DNA of 64,000 nt. Source: Bradyrhizobium sp. 4 (GTDB lineage: Bacteria; Pseudomonadota; Alphaproteobacteria; Rhizobiales; Xanthobacteraceae). The translations under genes and the position numbers were made by a program. Below the pieces are notes generated by a model, which saw only the letters and a program-made list of their open reading frames with translations, was not told the DNA's origin and did not search any database. Shown here one piece after another: positions 1 to 7,776 of this stretch. The number at the start of each line of letters is the position of its first letter. Positions within the stretch are counted from its first letter, which is position 1. Where the stretch lies: NCBI RefSeq assembly GCF_023100905.1, contig NZ_CP064686.1, forward strand, positions 3,534,001-3,598,000. The letters run 5' to 3'.

Positions 1-669
1 CGCGATGGTTTTCCGCGCAGCGGGGTAGCCGGGGTCTTCGCACCAGACCTGGTCGTTGGGCTTCAGGATCGCGCTCAGCACGATGCGCAGCGCGTGCAGC
101 GTGCCCGACGTCAGCATAATCTGATCGGGATCGCAGCGCAGGCCCCGCGCCGACAACAGATGATCGGCGATCGCCGCACGCAGCTCGCGGCTGCCACGGG
201 GATCGCCATAGTGCAGATGCTCCGCGCCGAAGGAGCGCATGCGACGGCCTACAAAAGCCCGGAAACGCTGCACGGCGCGCGCGTCGATATGGGTGCAGCC
301 GAGCGAAAACGCGCCTTGCCCGGGCGTTTCGACGCTGATCTTCGGCCGCTTCGGCTCGGCCGCGCGCGCGGGGATGCGCGCGGCGACGAAGGTGCCGGAG
401 CCGACTGTTGCGTCGGCAAAGCCGTCGGCAATCAGCCGCTCATAGGCGGTGACGACGGCATTGCGCCGAAAGCCAGTCTGTTTGGCCAGCGTGCGCGACG
501 GCGGCAGCGGCTCGCCGGGTTTCACCAGACCGCCGACGATCATCTCGCACAGCGCCTGATACAGCCGGTGCGCCGACGAGGCGCCAGCCGTGATGTGCGG
601 GCCTGCGAGGTCGAGCGGCAGCTCGGCTTTGGCCGGCGAGGAGACGGAATTGGTCGGGATTTTTCGCAT
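1..669 (-). CDS. MocR/PdxR-type GntR regulator with aminotransferase domain, C-terminus cut by window edge
   Basis: The reading frame opens at ATG 669 and runs leftwards off the window, giving 223 visible residues. Residues about 25-95 form a GntR winged helix (PPSRTLAKQTGFRRNAVVTA, then a GSGTFVAA wing). After a linker the sequence turns into the fold-type I aminotransferase domain (HYGDPRGSRELRAAIADHL, MLTSGTLHALRIVL, CEDPGYPAARKTI). This order defines the MocR/PdxR family, whose members bind PLP and regulate vitamin B6, GABA or other amino-compound genes. The PLP lysine would lie outside the window. It is divergent, with a 74-bp gap, from a PNPOx-like gene, the obvious candidate target. 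Family assignment is firm; the effector is unknown. Confidence 0.9.
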   Translation of the reverse strand, partial: MRKIPTNSVSSPAKAELPLDLAGPHITAGASSAHRLYQALCEMIVGGLVKPGEPLPPSRTLAKQTGFRRNAVVTAYERLIADGFADATVGSGTFVAARIPARAAEPKRPKISVETPGQGAFSLGCTHIDARAVQRFRAFVGRRMRSFGAEHLHYGDPRGSRELRAAIADHLLSARGLRCDPDQIMLTSGTLHALRIVLSAILKPNDQVWCEDPGYPAARKTIA

Positions 670-743
670 GGAATTGGCACTATCGCAGACCAAATCCGTG
701 GCTACAACTGCGCTGGAAGTGATTCAATCCGACAGGAGCGGCC

Positions 744-1469
744 GTGAGCCAGACCGAGAACCAAAATTCCTATCCGACATCCGCGCGCAACCAGGTGAAG
801 CGCCGTCACGACCGCGGCTTCTACGATCACGACACCGTTCATCGCATCCTGGATTCCTCGATGCTCTGCCACGTCTCCTACGCCATCGACGGCCAACCCT
901 ATTGCACGCCGACCTTCTTCTGGCGCGAAGGAACGAAGCTGTATTGGCACGGCTCGAGCGCCAGCCGCATGCTGCGCAACCAGACCCGGGGCGAGCGCGT
1001 GTGCCTGACGGTCGCACATCTCGACAGCCTCGTGCTGGCGCGCTGCGGGTTCAATCACTCGGCCGATTACCGCGCCGTAATGGCATTCGGCACCGCCTAT
1101 CTCGTCACCGATCCCGAGGAGAAAGAACGCGCGGTTGTCGCGATGGTCGACCGCTTCTTCCCGGATCGCACCGCGAGCCTGCGGGCGAGCAACACGCAGG
1201 AGATCAAGGCGACCTCCTTTATCGCGATGGAGATCGAGGAGGCCTCCGCGAAAGTCCGCGCCAAGGGTGTCGCCGACGATGACGAGGACTATGAATTGCC
1301 GATCTATGCCGAGCGCATCCCGGTGCGCACCGTGCTCGGCGCGCCGGAGCCTTGCCCGCGGCTGCTTGAGGGCGTGCGCCGACCGGCGACACTGAATGGC
1401 TATTCGGAGGGCCGGCTGCTCGAAGATGCATTGCGGGATGCCTATTTTGCAGAGTACCCGAACGGCTGA
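744..1469 (+). CDS. Pyridoxamine 5'-phosphate oxidase-like flavin-binding protein
   Basis: A 241-residue protein starting at GTG 744, supported by GACAGGAG at 731-738 five bases upstream. The N-terminal half has the split-barrel FMN-binding pattern of the PNPOx/NimA-like family (RGFYDHDTVHRILDSSMLCH, YCTPTFFWREGTKLYWHGS, CLTVAHLDSLVLARCGFNHS). Members bind FMN or other cofactors and include nitroimidazole-resistance-type and uncharacterised oxidoreductases. It lies back to back with a MocR regulator, so control by that regulator is likely. The exact substrate cannot be read from sequence. It is not a canonical PdxH, whose sequence and C-terminal motif differ. Confidence 0.85.
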   Translation: MSQTENQNSYPTSARNQVKRRHDRGFYDHDTVHRILDSSMLCHVSYAIDGQPYCTPTFFWREGTKLYWHGSSASRMLRNQTRGERVCLTVAHLDSLVLARCGFNHSADYRAVMAFGTAYLVTDPEEKERAVVAMVDRFFPDRTASLRASNTQEIKATSFIAMEIEEASAKVRAKGVADDDEDYELPIYAERIPVRTVLGAPEPCPRLLEGVRRPATLNGYSEGRLLEDALRDAYFAEYPNG

Positions 1470-1523
1470 AATCGGCTAGCTTGCGCTCCATCGCTGATCT
1501 CAATGCCCGATTGGAGTTGCCTG

Positions 1524-2801
1524 ATGAATGCCGAAACGCAGCAGAGGATTCTTGACGCCGTCGATGCCGGCTTCGAAGCCCAGCTCGCGACCACACGCGA
1601 TTTCGTCGCGATCCCCTCGACCCGCGGTGCGGAGGGACCGTGCCAGGACATGATCGGCGACCTCCTGCGCGTGCGCGGCTACGAGGTCGACGACTGGCAC
1701 ATCAATGTCGACGACCTCAAAGATCTGCGCGGCTTCGGGCCCATCGAGCACGATTTTTCGAAGGCGCGCACTGTGGTCGGCACGTACCGGCCCAAAACCG
1801 AGGCGGGCAAATCGCTGATCCTCCAGGGCCATTGCGACGTCGTACCGGCCGGCCCGCTGGAACTGTGGGACACCCCGCCGTTCTCGCCCGTCATCAAGGA
1901 CGGCAAGATGTTCGGTCGCGGTGCCTGCGACATGAAGTCGGGCACCATCGCAGCGCTCTCCGCGCTCGATGCGATCAAGGCCGCGGGCCTCAGGCCGACG
2001 GCGCGGATTCACTTCCAGTCCGTGATCGAGGCGGAGAGCACCGGCGTCGGCGCGCTCTCGACGCTTCAGCGCGGCTATCGCGCGGATGCTTGCTTCATTC
2101 CTGAGCCGACCGGCGGCAAGATGGTGCGCTCGCAGGTCGGCGTGATCTGGTTCCGCCTGCGCGTGAAGGGCCATCCGACCCACGTCGCCTTCGCCGGCTC
2201 CGGCGCGAACGCAATCATGGCGGCCTATCATTTGATCCAGGCGCTGCAAAAACTCGAGATCGAGTGGAACGAGCGGGCGAAAGCCGATCGTCACTTCAAG
2301 ACGCTGAACCATCCCATCAATTTCAACCCCGGCATCATCAAGGGCGGCGACTGGGCCTCCAGCGTGCCGGCCTGGTGCGACGTCGATTGCCGGATTGCCG
2401 TGTTGCCGGGCTGGTCGATCGCCGATCACCAGAAGGAGATCATGGCTTGCGTTGCGGCTGCCGCGCGCAACCATCGTTTCCTCGCCAATAATCCCCCGGA
2501 GGTCGAATGGTCGGGCTTCTTGTCGGAAGGCTATGAGCTGACCGACGCCGCCGCGCCGGAAGCCGCGTTCGGCAAGGCCTTCAGCGCCGTCTATGGCGGC
2601 CAAATCGAAGACCTCGTCTTCACCGCGCTCACCGACACGCGCTTCTACGGCCTCAATCACGGTATCCCGAGCCTGTGCTTCGGCGCGAGTGGCGCCGAGA
2701 TGCACGGCTTCAATGAATATGTCGATCTGCAATCGCTGAAGAAGACGACCAAGGCCATGGCGCTGTTCATCGCGGATTGGTGCGGGGTGGAGAAGGGGTA
2801 G
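1524..2801 (+). CDS. M20-family (ArgE/DapE-type) deacylase/peptidase
   Basis: A 425-residue cytosolic metallohydrolase. ATG 1524 is chosen because TGGAG at 1512-1516 sits seven bases upstream; an in-frame ATG at 1503 would add seven residues but has no ribosome site. M20 metal-site motifs are present in order: LQGHCDVVPAG (His, Asp), FGRGACDMKSG (Asp), VIEAESTGVGAL (Glu pair), EPTGG, and a C-terminal GAEMHGFNEY supplying the last His. The mid-protein VKGHPTHVAFAGSGANAI fits the dimerisation lid domain. The family hydrolyses N-acyl amino acids or peptides; acetylornithine deacetylase is the usual automatic label, but the substrate is unproven. It is followed by a dispersed palindromic repeat. 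Confidence 0.88.
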   Translation: MNAETQQRILDAVDAGFEAQLATTRDFVAIPSTRGAEGPCQDMIGDLLRVRGYEVDDWHINVDDLKDLRGFGPIEHDFSKARTVVGTYRPKTEAGKSLILQGHCDVVPAGPLELWDTPPFSPVIKDGKMFGRGACDMKSGTIAALSALDAIKAAGLRPTARIHFQSVIEAESTGVGALSTLQRGYRADACFIPEPTGGKMVRSQVGVIWFRLRVKGHPTHVAFAGSGANAIMAAYHLIQALQKLEIEWNERAKADRHFKTLNHPINFNPGIIKGGDWASSVPAWCDVDCRIAVLPGWSIADHQKEIMACVAAAARNHRFLANNPPEVEWSGFLSEGYELTDAAAPEAAFGKAFSAVYGGQIEDLVFTALTDTRFYGLNHGIPSLCFGASGAEMHGFNEYVDLQSLKKTTKAMALFIADWCGVEKG

Positions 2802-2812
2802 GGGCCTTCCGT

Positions 2813-2929
2813 CGTCATTGCGAGGAGCCCTTGCGACGAAGCAATCCGGACTGCCACCGCGGAGGCAGACTGGATTGCTTCCGCCTTCGCTAAAGCTTCG
2901 GCGGACAAGTCGCTGCCCTCGCAATGACG
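2813..2929. repeat. Dispersed palindromic repeat, GCAATCC-type, long copy
   Basis: The ends CGTCATTGCGAG (2813-2824) and CTCGCAATGACG (2918-2929) are inverted copies, and the inner halves GCAATCCGGA and CTGGATTGC are also complementary. The same end and core sequences recur at 5969-6049. It lies in the gap between two same-strand genes, as such elements usually do. The long stem could form in RNA from either strand. Confidence 0.85.
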
Positions 2930-3054
2930 GGAGCTGCCCAATCCACCGGCGTTCCAAAATCCTTTAAGCTTAAACTAAAGACTAGGACGCCGCCCGCGCT
3001 GGTGGCAGACTGGCGCCAGGTCCACAAGGTCTTGAGTCCGTCGAGGAAGTCACG

Positions 3055-3864
3055 ATGCGCGATTGGGATGACGCTTACGCCAATTCGGCCCATATCCCGG
3101 GCTCGGACAAGATACCGGCGCTGTGGGCGGAGCGCGCGGCGGCTTATCGCGCCGGACTGAAGGAGTTTCGCGCCGACATCGCCTATGGCCCCGGCGAGCG
3201 CCAGCGCCTCGACCTGATCTTGCCCGACGGCGACAGCAAGGGCCTCGTCGTCTTTGTCCACGGCGGCTATTGGATGCGCTTCGACAAATCGGCGTGGACT
3301 GATCTCGCCGAAGGCGCGCGGCATCACGGCTGGACGGTGGCACTGCCAAGCTACACGCTGACGCCGGCCGCGCGCATCTCCGACATTACGGCGGAAATCA
3401 CCGCAGCGATCGCCAAGGCCGCCGCGCTCGTCGCGGGACCGATCCGGCTCGCCGGCCATTCGGCGGGCGGGCATCTCGTTACGCGCATGCTGTGCGACGA
3501 CAGCCGGCTGGAGCCCGCCGTCTTCAACCGCATCGCCGGGACGCTGTCCATCAGCGGCCTGCATGATCTGCGTCCGCTGCTCAAGACCAGGATGAACGAC
3601 ACCCTGCGCATGACGATGGAGGAGGCGACGCTGGAAAGCGCGGCGCTGCATCTGCCGCGCGGGCCTTCACCCGTGACCGCCTGGGTCGGTGGCAACGAGC
3701 GGCCCGAATTCATCCGCCAGTCCGATCTGATGGCCAATGTCTGGACTGGCTTCGACGTGCCGACGCGTCTTGTCGTCGATCCCGGGCTGAACCATTTCAC
3801 CGTGATCGACGCCCTCAAGGACCCGTCGTCGCCAATCACCGCGCGCCTGATCGGCCTCGACTGA
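3055..3864 (+). CDS. Alpha/beta hydrolase, probable arylformamidase (N-formylkynurenine hydrolase)
   Basis: A 269-residue alpha/beta hydrolase. It has the oxyanion-hole motif HGGYW (His69), the nucleophile elbow GHSAGG (Ser136) and a late GLNHF (His247) that is the probable triad histidine. The HGGxW plus GxSxG pattern matches the eukaryotic AFMID/Bna7-type arylformamidases rather than the metal-dependent cyclase-like KynB common in bacteria. It sits 33 bp upstream of kynA, followed at once by kynU, so the inferred job is N-formylkynurenine to kynurenine plus formate, completing the route from tryptophan to anthranilate. The enzyme class is seen in the sequence; the specific substrate is inferred from context. 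Confidence 0.82.
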   Translation: MRDWDDAYANSAHIPGSDKIPALWAERAAAYRAGLKEFRADIAYGPGERQRLDLILPDGDSKGLVVFVHGGYWMRFDKSAWTDLAEGARHHGWTVALPSYTLTPAARISDITAEITAAIAKAAALVAGPIRLAGHSAGGHLVTRMLCDDSRLEPAVFNRIAGTLSISGLHDLRPLLKTRMNDTLRMTMEEATLESAALHLPRGPSPVTAWVGGNERPEFIRQSDLMANVWTGFDVPTRLVVDPGLNHFTVIDALKDPSSPITARLIGLD

Positions 3865-3897
3865 CGAGGCCTTAAAGATCGATCGAAAGGGCATGCC

Positions 3898-4737
3898 ATG
3901 ACGTCCAGCGAATACGATCCCGCAAGCGAAGGCGCCGAGACCGATTTCGCCCGGCGCATGTCCTACGGCAACTATCTGGCGCTGGACGCGATCCTCGGTG
4001 CGCAGCATCCGCTGTCGGAAGCGCATGACGAGATGCTGTTCATCATCCAGCATCAGACCACCGAACTCTGGATGCGGCTCGCCATCCACGAGCTCAGCGC
4101 CGCACGTCGTTCGATCGCGAAGGATGAAGTGCAGCCTGCGATGAAGATGCTGGCACGGATGTCGCGTATCTTCGAGCAGCTCAACGGCGCCTGGGACGTG
4201 CTGCGCACCATGACGCCCAGCGAGTATACGCGCTTCCGCTCGCAGCTTGGCCAATCCTCAGGCTTCCAGTCGCGGCAATACCGGTTGATCGAATTCCTGC
4301 TGGGCAACCGCAACCACGCCATGCTCAAGCCGCACGCGCACGATCTGGAAACCACGCAGCTGCTCGAAGCCGAGCTCGCGACGCCAAGCCTCTATGACGA
4401 GGTACTGCGGCTCGCCGACCGCAACGGGCTCAAGATGCCTGCGGCCGCGCTGGCGCGCGATGTTCGCGAGACCCATAGCTTCAACGAAGGTGTGCTGCAG
4501 GCCTGGCGTATCGTCTACGAAGCGCCGGAAACGCACTGGATGCTCTACGAGCTGGCCGAGAAGCTGGTCGATTTCGAGGATTATTTCCGGCGCTGGCGCT
4601 TCAACCATGTGACGACAGTCGAGCGCGTCATCGGCTTCAAGCGCGGTACCGGCGGCACCGGCGGCGTCAGCTATCTCAAGCGTATGCTGGAGGTCGAGCT
4701 GTTTCCCGAGCTCTGGCGCGTGCGCACGATCCTGTAG
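3898..4737 (+). CDS. kynA: Tryptophan 2,3-dioxygenase
   Basis: A 279-residue haem dioxygenase of normal bacterial length. Diagnostic stretches are SEAHDEMLFIIQHQTTELW (active-site region including the substrate-contacting His), SGFQSRQYRLIEF, and RFNHVTTVERVIGFKRG, in which His237 is the expected proximal haem ligand. The glycine-rich GTGGTGGVSYLKRML near the C-terminus covers the substrate loop. It oxidises L-tryptophan to N-formylkynurenine in the cytosol. It sits between the arylformamidase-like gene and kynU (8-bp gap to kynU), a compact operon for conversion of tryptophan to anthranilate. Confidence 0.97.
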   Translation: MTSSEYDPASEGAETDFARRMSYGNYLALDAILGAQHPLSEAHDEMLFIIQHQTTELWMRLAIHELSAARRSIAKDEVQPAMKMLARMSRIFEQLNGAWDVLRTMTPSEYTRFRSQLGQSSGFQSRQYRLIEFLLGNRNHAMLKPHAHDLETTQLLEAELATPSLYDEVLRLADRNGLKMPAAALARDVRETHSFNEGVLQAWRIVYEAPETHWMLYELAEKLVDFEDYFRRWRFNHVTTVERVIGFKRGTGGTGGVSYLKRMLEVELFPELWRVRTIL

Positions 4738-4745
4738 AGATTTTC

Positions 4746-5948
4746 ATGACCATGCTTCGCGTTTACGACGACACCAAAGCGCTGTTCCATATGCCCGACG
4801 GTGTCATCTATCTCGACGGCAATTCGCTCGGCGCGCTGCCGCTTGGCGTGGCCGAGCGCGTCAGTCGCGTCATCACCGCCGAGTGGGGCGATGAGTTGAT
4901 CCGCGCCTGGAACACAGCGGGCTGGTATGCCCAGCCGCGTCATGTCGGGGATCGCATCGCGCGACTGATCGGCGCGGAAGCCGGCTCCATCATGGTCGGA
5001 GATACGCTGTCGCTCAAAGTCTATCAGGCGCTCGCCGCCGCGCTCGATATGAACGCATCGCGCAAGGTCGTCCTGTCGGACACCGGTAATTTTCCGACCG
5101 ACCTCTATATGGCCGAAGGCCTGATCGCGACGCTCGGCCGTGGCCATCAATTGCGCCTGGTCGCGCCGGAGGAGATCGAGGCGTCGTTGTCGGAGGAGAT
5201 CGCGGTGCTCTACATCACCGAGGTCGATTACCGCACCGGACGGCGCCACAACATGGCGAAGCTGACTGCAAGAGCGCATGCGCTCGGCATCGTCACGGTA
5301 TGGGACCTCGCGCATTCGGCCGGCGCGCTGCCGGTTGACCTTGCAGGCACCGGCGCTGATTTCGCCGCCGGATGCACCTACAAATACATCAACGCCGGTC
5401 CCGGCGCGCCAGCCTTCCTCTACGTCGCGCTGCGCCACGCCGACAGCGTGCGAGCCGCTTTGTCGGGGTGGATGGGGCACGCAAAGCCATTCGCGTTCGA
5501 GCTTGCCTATGCAGCCGCGGGCGGTGTCGAGCGCATGCGCGTCGGCACGCCGCCGGTGCTGGCAATGGCGGCGCTGGAGGCTTCGCTCGACATCTGGGAC
5601 CGCGTCGATATCAGGGAAGTCCGCGCGCGTTCGCTGGCGCTCGGCGATCTCCTGATTGCCGAGGTCGAACGCCGCTGTCCGTCCTTGAAGCTCGTCACCC
5701 CGCGCGCTCATCAGCGTCGCGGCTCGCAAGTCTCCTTCGCCTTCGCAGGCGGCTACGCTGCGATGCAGGCCCTCATCGCCCGCGGCGTGATCGGCGATTT
5801 CCGCGCGCCTGACATTATGAGGTTTGGCATCACGCCGCTGTATATCGGCGAGAGCGAGATCGTGCGGGCCGCCGAGTTCATCGAGGAGGTGATCGCGGGC
5901 GAGGTGTGGCGGCGGCCGGAGTATCAGGTGGTGAATGCGGTGACGTGA
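4746..5948 (+). CDS. kynU: Kynureninase
   Basis: A 400-residue PLP enzyme of fold type I. Family signatures include YLDGNSLGALP near the N-terminus, GDTLSLKVYQ, LYITEVDYRTGRRHNM, VWDLAHSAGALPVDL (Asp contacting the pyridine nitrogen) and CTYKYINAGPGAPAFLYV, where Lys213 is the expected PLP Schiff-base lysine. It cleaves kynurenine to anthranilate and alanine. The start ATG 4746 is eight bases after the kynA stop; a second in-frame ATG lies two codons later. It is the last gene of the kynurenine block and is followed by a palindromic repeat that may act as a transcript end. Confidence 0.96.
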   Translation: MTMLRVYDDTKALFHMPDGVIYLDGNSLGALPLGVAERVSRVITAEWGDELIRAWNTAGWYAQPRHVGDRIARLIGAEAGSIMVGDTLSLKVYQALAAALDMNASRKVVLSDTGNFPTDLYMAEGLIATLGRGHQLRLVAPEEIEASLSEEIAVLYITEVDYRTGRRHNMAKLTARAHALGIVTVWDLAHSAGALPVDLAGTGADFAAGCTYKYINAGPGAPAFLYVALRHADSVRAALSGWMGHAKPFAFELAYAAAGGVERMRVGTPPVLAMAALEASLDIWDRVDIREVRARSLALGDLLIAEVERRCPSLKLVTPRAHQRRGSQVSFAFAGGYAAMQALIARGVIGDFRAPDIMRFGITPLYIGESEIVRAAEFIEEVIAGEVWRRPEYQVVNAVT

Positions 5949-5968
5949 GGTACGAAGGCTGTCTCCCC

Positions 5969-6049
5969 CGTCCTTGCGAGCGCAGCGAAGCAATCCAGAA
6001 TCTTTCCGCGGATACATTTCTGGATTGCTTCGCTGCGCTCGCAATGACG
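5969..6049. repeat. Dispersed palindromic repeat, GCAATCC-type, short copy
   Basis: A perfect 25-bp inverted repeat: arm 5976-6000 (beginning GCGAGCGCAGCGAAG) and arm 6018-6042 (ending CTTCGCTGCGCTCGC), with a 17-base spacer. Flanking CGTCCTTGCGAG and GCAATGACG match the ends of the copy at 2813-2929. It lies between kynU and a thioesterase gene and would form a very stable hairpin in RNA. Confidence 0.93.
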
Positions 6050-6120
6050 ACCTCGGACGTCATTGCTTTGCCGCGCGGAGCAATTCACCCTGTGAGCAGA
6101 ATGATTTGGGAGGAGATCCG

Positions 6121-6522
6121 ATGACGCCGCTCGAGAAACTTAAAGCGATGAAGATGCCGTTTGCCGAACTCAAGGGCGTCGAGTTCGTCGAGGCCGGGAA
6201 AGATCGCGTGGTGGCGCGGATGACGGTCAGGCCCGATCTCTGCACGCTTCATCACACCATCCACGGCGGCGCGGTGATGGCGCTGGCCGATTCCGTCGGC
6301 GCGGCGGCCACCGTGATCAATCTGCCGGAGGACGCCAAGGGCACGACCACGCTTGAGAGCAAGACCAACTTTATCGGCGGGGCCAAGGAGGGAACCACGG
6401 TGATCGCGACCGCCACCCCAGTCCACAGAGGCCGGCGAACCCAGGTCTGGACCACCCGGCTGGAGACCGAGGACGGCAAGCTGGTCGCCGTGGTGACGCA
6501 GACCCAGCTGGTCCTCGTATGA
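6121..6522 (+). CDS. PaaI-type hotdog-fold thioesterase
   Basis: A 133-residue single hotdog domain. ATG 6121 is preferred because GGGAGGAG lies just upstream (about 6109-6116); a longer frame upstream runs through the palindromic repeat and is not credible. The central LHHTIHGGAVMALADSVGAA carries the HGG motif of the PaaI/YdiI thioesterase family, which hydrolyses acyl- or aroyl-CoA thioesters. The C-terminal strands (TTLESKTNFIGGAKEGT, VWTTRLETEDGKLVAVV) are typical. The substrate is unknown. Aromatic-CoA clean-up would fit the neighbouring aromatic amino acid catabolism but is only a guess. Confidence 0.88.
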   Translation: MTPLEKLKAMKMPFAELKGVEFVEAGKDRVVARMTVRPDLCTLHHTIHGGAVMALADSVGAAATVINLPEDAKGTTTLESKTNFIGGAKEGTTVIATATPVHRGRRTQVWTTRLETEDGKLVAVVTQTQLVLV

Positions 6523-6672
6523 ATACGGGGGCTTGATTTTGTTAACGAATTAGTCGCCTCCCATGCCCGAAACTTTGGCAGGTTCCCGTCTTGAAAAATT
6601 TGTTGCGATGCACAATATTGGAGGCCTAGGGATTCGAACGCCTCCTCGAGGGACACCAAGAGGAGTTTTGAC

Positions 6673-7302
6673 TTGTCACTCGCAGCAGATTTTGGACTTG
6701 AAGTAACCAGTCGCCCGAAGTCCGTTCAGGGCTACGTGCGCACGTTGAGCCAGCAGGAAGAATTGCCGCTCTTGCGCGATCACCTGCTGAGGCTTGATGC
6801 CGAAAGCCGGCACGACCGCTTCAACGGTTTTCTCGACGACAGTTTCATCGAGCGTTACGCCGCCCGTTGCGCCGAGGACGGCACCGTGATCGTCGCCTAT
6901 ATCGTCGACGGCGTGGTCCGCGGGGCGGCCGAGCTGCATCCGCCCGAGGGCGATTCGCTGCCCGAGGTCGCCTTCAGCGTGGAAGCCTCGGCGCGGCGCC
7001 AGAACGTCGGCACCGTGCTGTTCAGCCGCCTGATCGCGGAAGCGCGCTGGAAAGGCTACAAGCGCCTGCGTATTACCACCGGCGCCGAGAATCACGCGAT
7101 GCGGGCGCTCGCCAGGAAGTTCGGCGCGCATCTGCAATTCCGTCATGGCGAATCGACCGGTACGATCGATCTCGCCAAGGCGCCTGAGGACGAACTCGCT
7201 GATCTCGCGGCCTCGCCATTCGCGGCCGGCCGCGCTCTTATCAGCTTCAACTCGACCTGCTGGAAGATCATTTCCAGCATCTATGGCAATCGCGCCGCCT
7301 GA
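6673..7302 (+). CDS. GNAT-family N-acetyltransferase
   Basis: A 209-residue protein. The start is TTG 6673, with AGGAG at 6661-6665 seven bases upstream; no ATG fits. Residues about 80-150 hold the GNAT core: strand GVVRGAAELHP, then VAFSVEASARRQNVGTVLF, where RRQNVG is the acetyl-CoA pyrophosphate loop, then KGYKRLRITTGAENHAMRALARKFG. The N-terminal part (LPLLRDHLLRLDAESRHDRFNGF) resembles GNATs found fused to or beside protein-lysine acetyltransferases. The acceptor is unknown. It stands alone, with its own strong terminator directly downstream. Confidence 0.85.
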   Translation: MSLAADFGLEVTSRPKSVQGYVRTLSQQEELPLLRDHLLRLDAESRHDRFNGFLDDSFIERYAARCAEDGTVIVAYIVDGVVRGAAELHPPEGDSLPEVAFSVEASARRQNVGTVLFSRLIAEARWKGYKRLRITTGAENHAMRALARKFGAHLQFRHGESTGTIDLAKAPEDELADLAASPFAAGRALISFNSTCWKIISSIYGNRAA

Positions 7303-7324
7303 CCTGAATAAGCCGACTGGAATC

Positions 7325-7357
7325 AAAAAAGCGGACCGGCAAAACCGGTCCGCTTTT
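7325..7357 (+). terminator. Rho-independent terminator after the GNAT gene, probably bidirectional
   Basis: The stem GCGGACCGG/CCGGTCCGC (7331-7339 and 7345-7353) has loop CAAAA, an upstream A-run and a downstream TTTT. The A-run and T-run on both sides let it serve the GNAT gene (plus) and the convergent 101-residue gene (minus). Confidence 0.92.
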
Positions 7358-7375
7358 GTATTCAGAATAGCGAGC

Positions 7376-7681
7376 TCAGGTGCCGGTGCGCTTGTCGTTG
7401 CCGAAGCGGCGCACGACACGGCGTTCGACCACCACCGAGCGCTGCGCGCCCTGTTCGCCGGCGATCACGCGGGTCGAGGTGATGCGGCTGTTGGTGCGAA
7501 CCTGTTTCTTGACCTCGGCCTGGACGACATCGAGCGGCATGCCCATCAGGGCTGCGGCGATCTCGGCCTGCTGCTCCTGATCATCGGTGATGCCGACGGC
7601 GGCGAAGATCGCCTCGTCCAGGGTCGGCGGATCGTGGCGCACGCGCCGCGTGCCATATTTCGTATTCCAGTCTGCGTTCAT
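7376..7681 (-). CDS. Conserved hypothetical protein, 101 residues
   Basis: Start ATG 7681 has GAGG five bases upstream. The protein is charged and soluble, without signal peptide or membrane segment. Its centre (TDDQEQQAEIAAALMGMPLD) looks helical and its C-terminal half is basic (VVVERRVVRRFGNDKRTGT). I do not recognise a named domain. It is convergent with the GNAT gene across a shared terminator. Codon use and the ribosome site support it as a real gene. Confidence 0.7.
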   Translation of the reverse strand: MNADWNTKYGTRRVRHDPPTLDEAIFAAVGITDDQEQQAEIAAALMGMPLDVVQAEVKKQVRTNSRITSTRVIAGEQGAQRSVVVERRVVRRFGNDKRTGT

Positions 7682-7776
7682 AACGGCCTCGTTTCGATGC
7701 CGGGATACCTAGTGCTGTCTATGTTGCATTGCAATATGAAATCGGTGTGGCATCACAGCTATGCACCGGTTGGGTG

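Noticed and set aside
1500..2957. Long open frame (485 codons) on the minus strand
   Set aside because: It is antisense to the M20 hydrolase gene, whose metal-site motifs are clear; the minus-strand product is Arg/Asp/Gly-rich shadow sequence typical of high-G+C DNA.
4671..6044. Open frame of 457 codons on the minus strand
   Set aside because: Antisense to kynU and running through a palindromic repeat; no recognisable domain.
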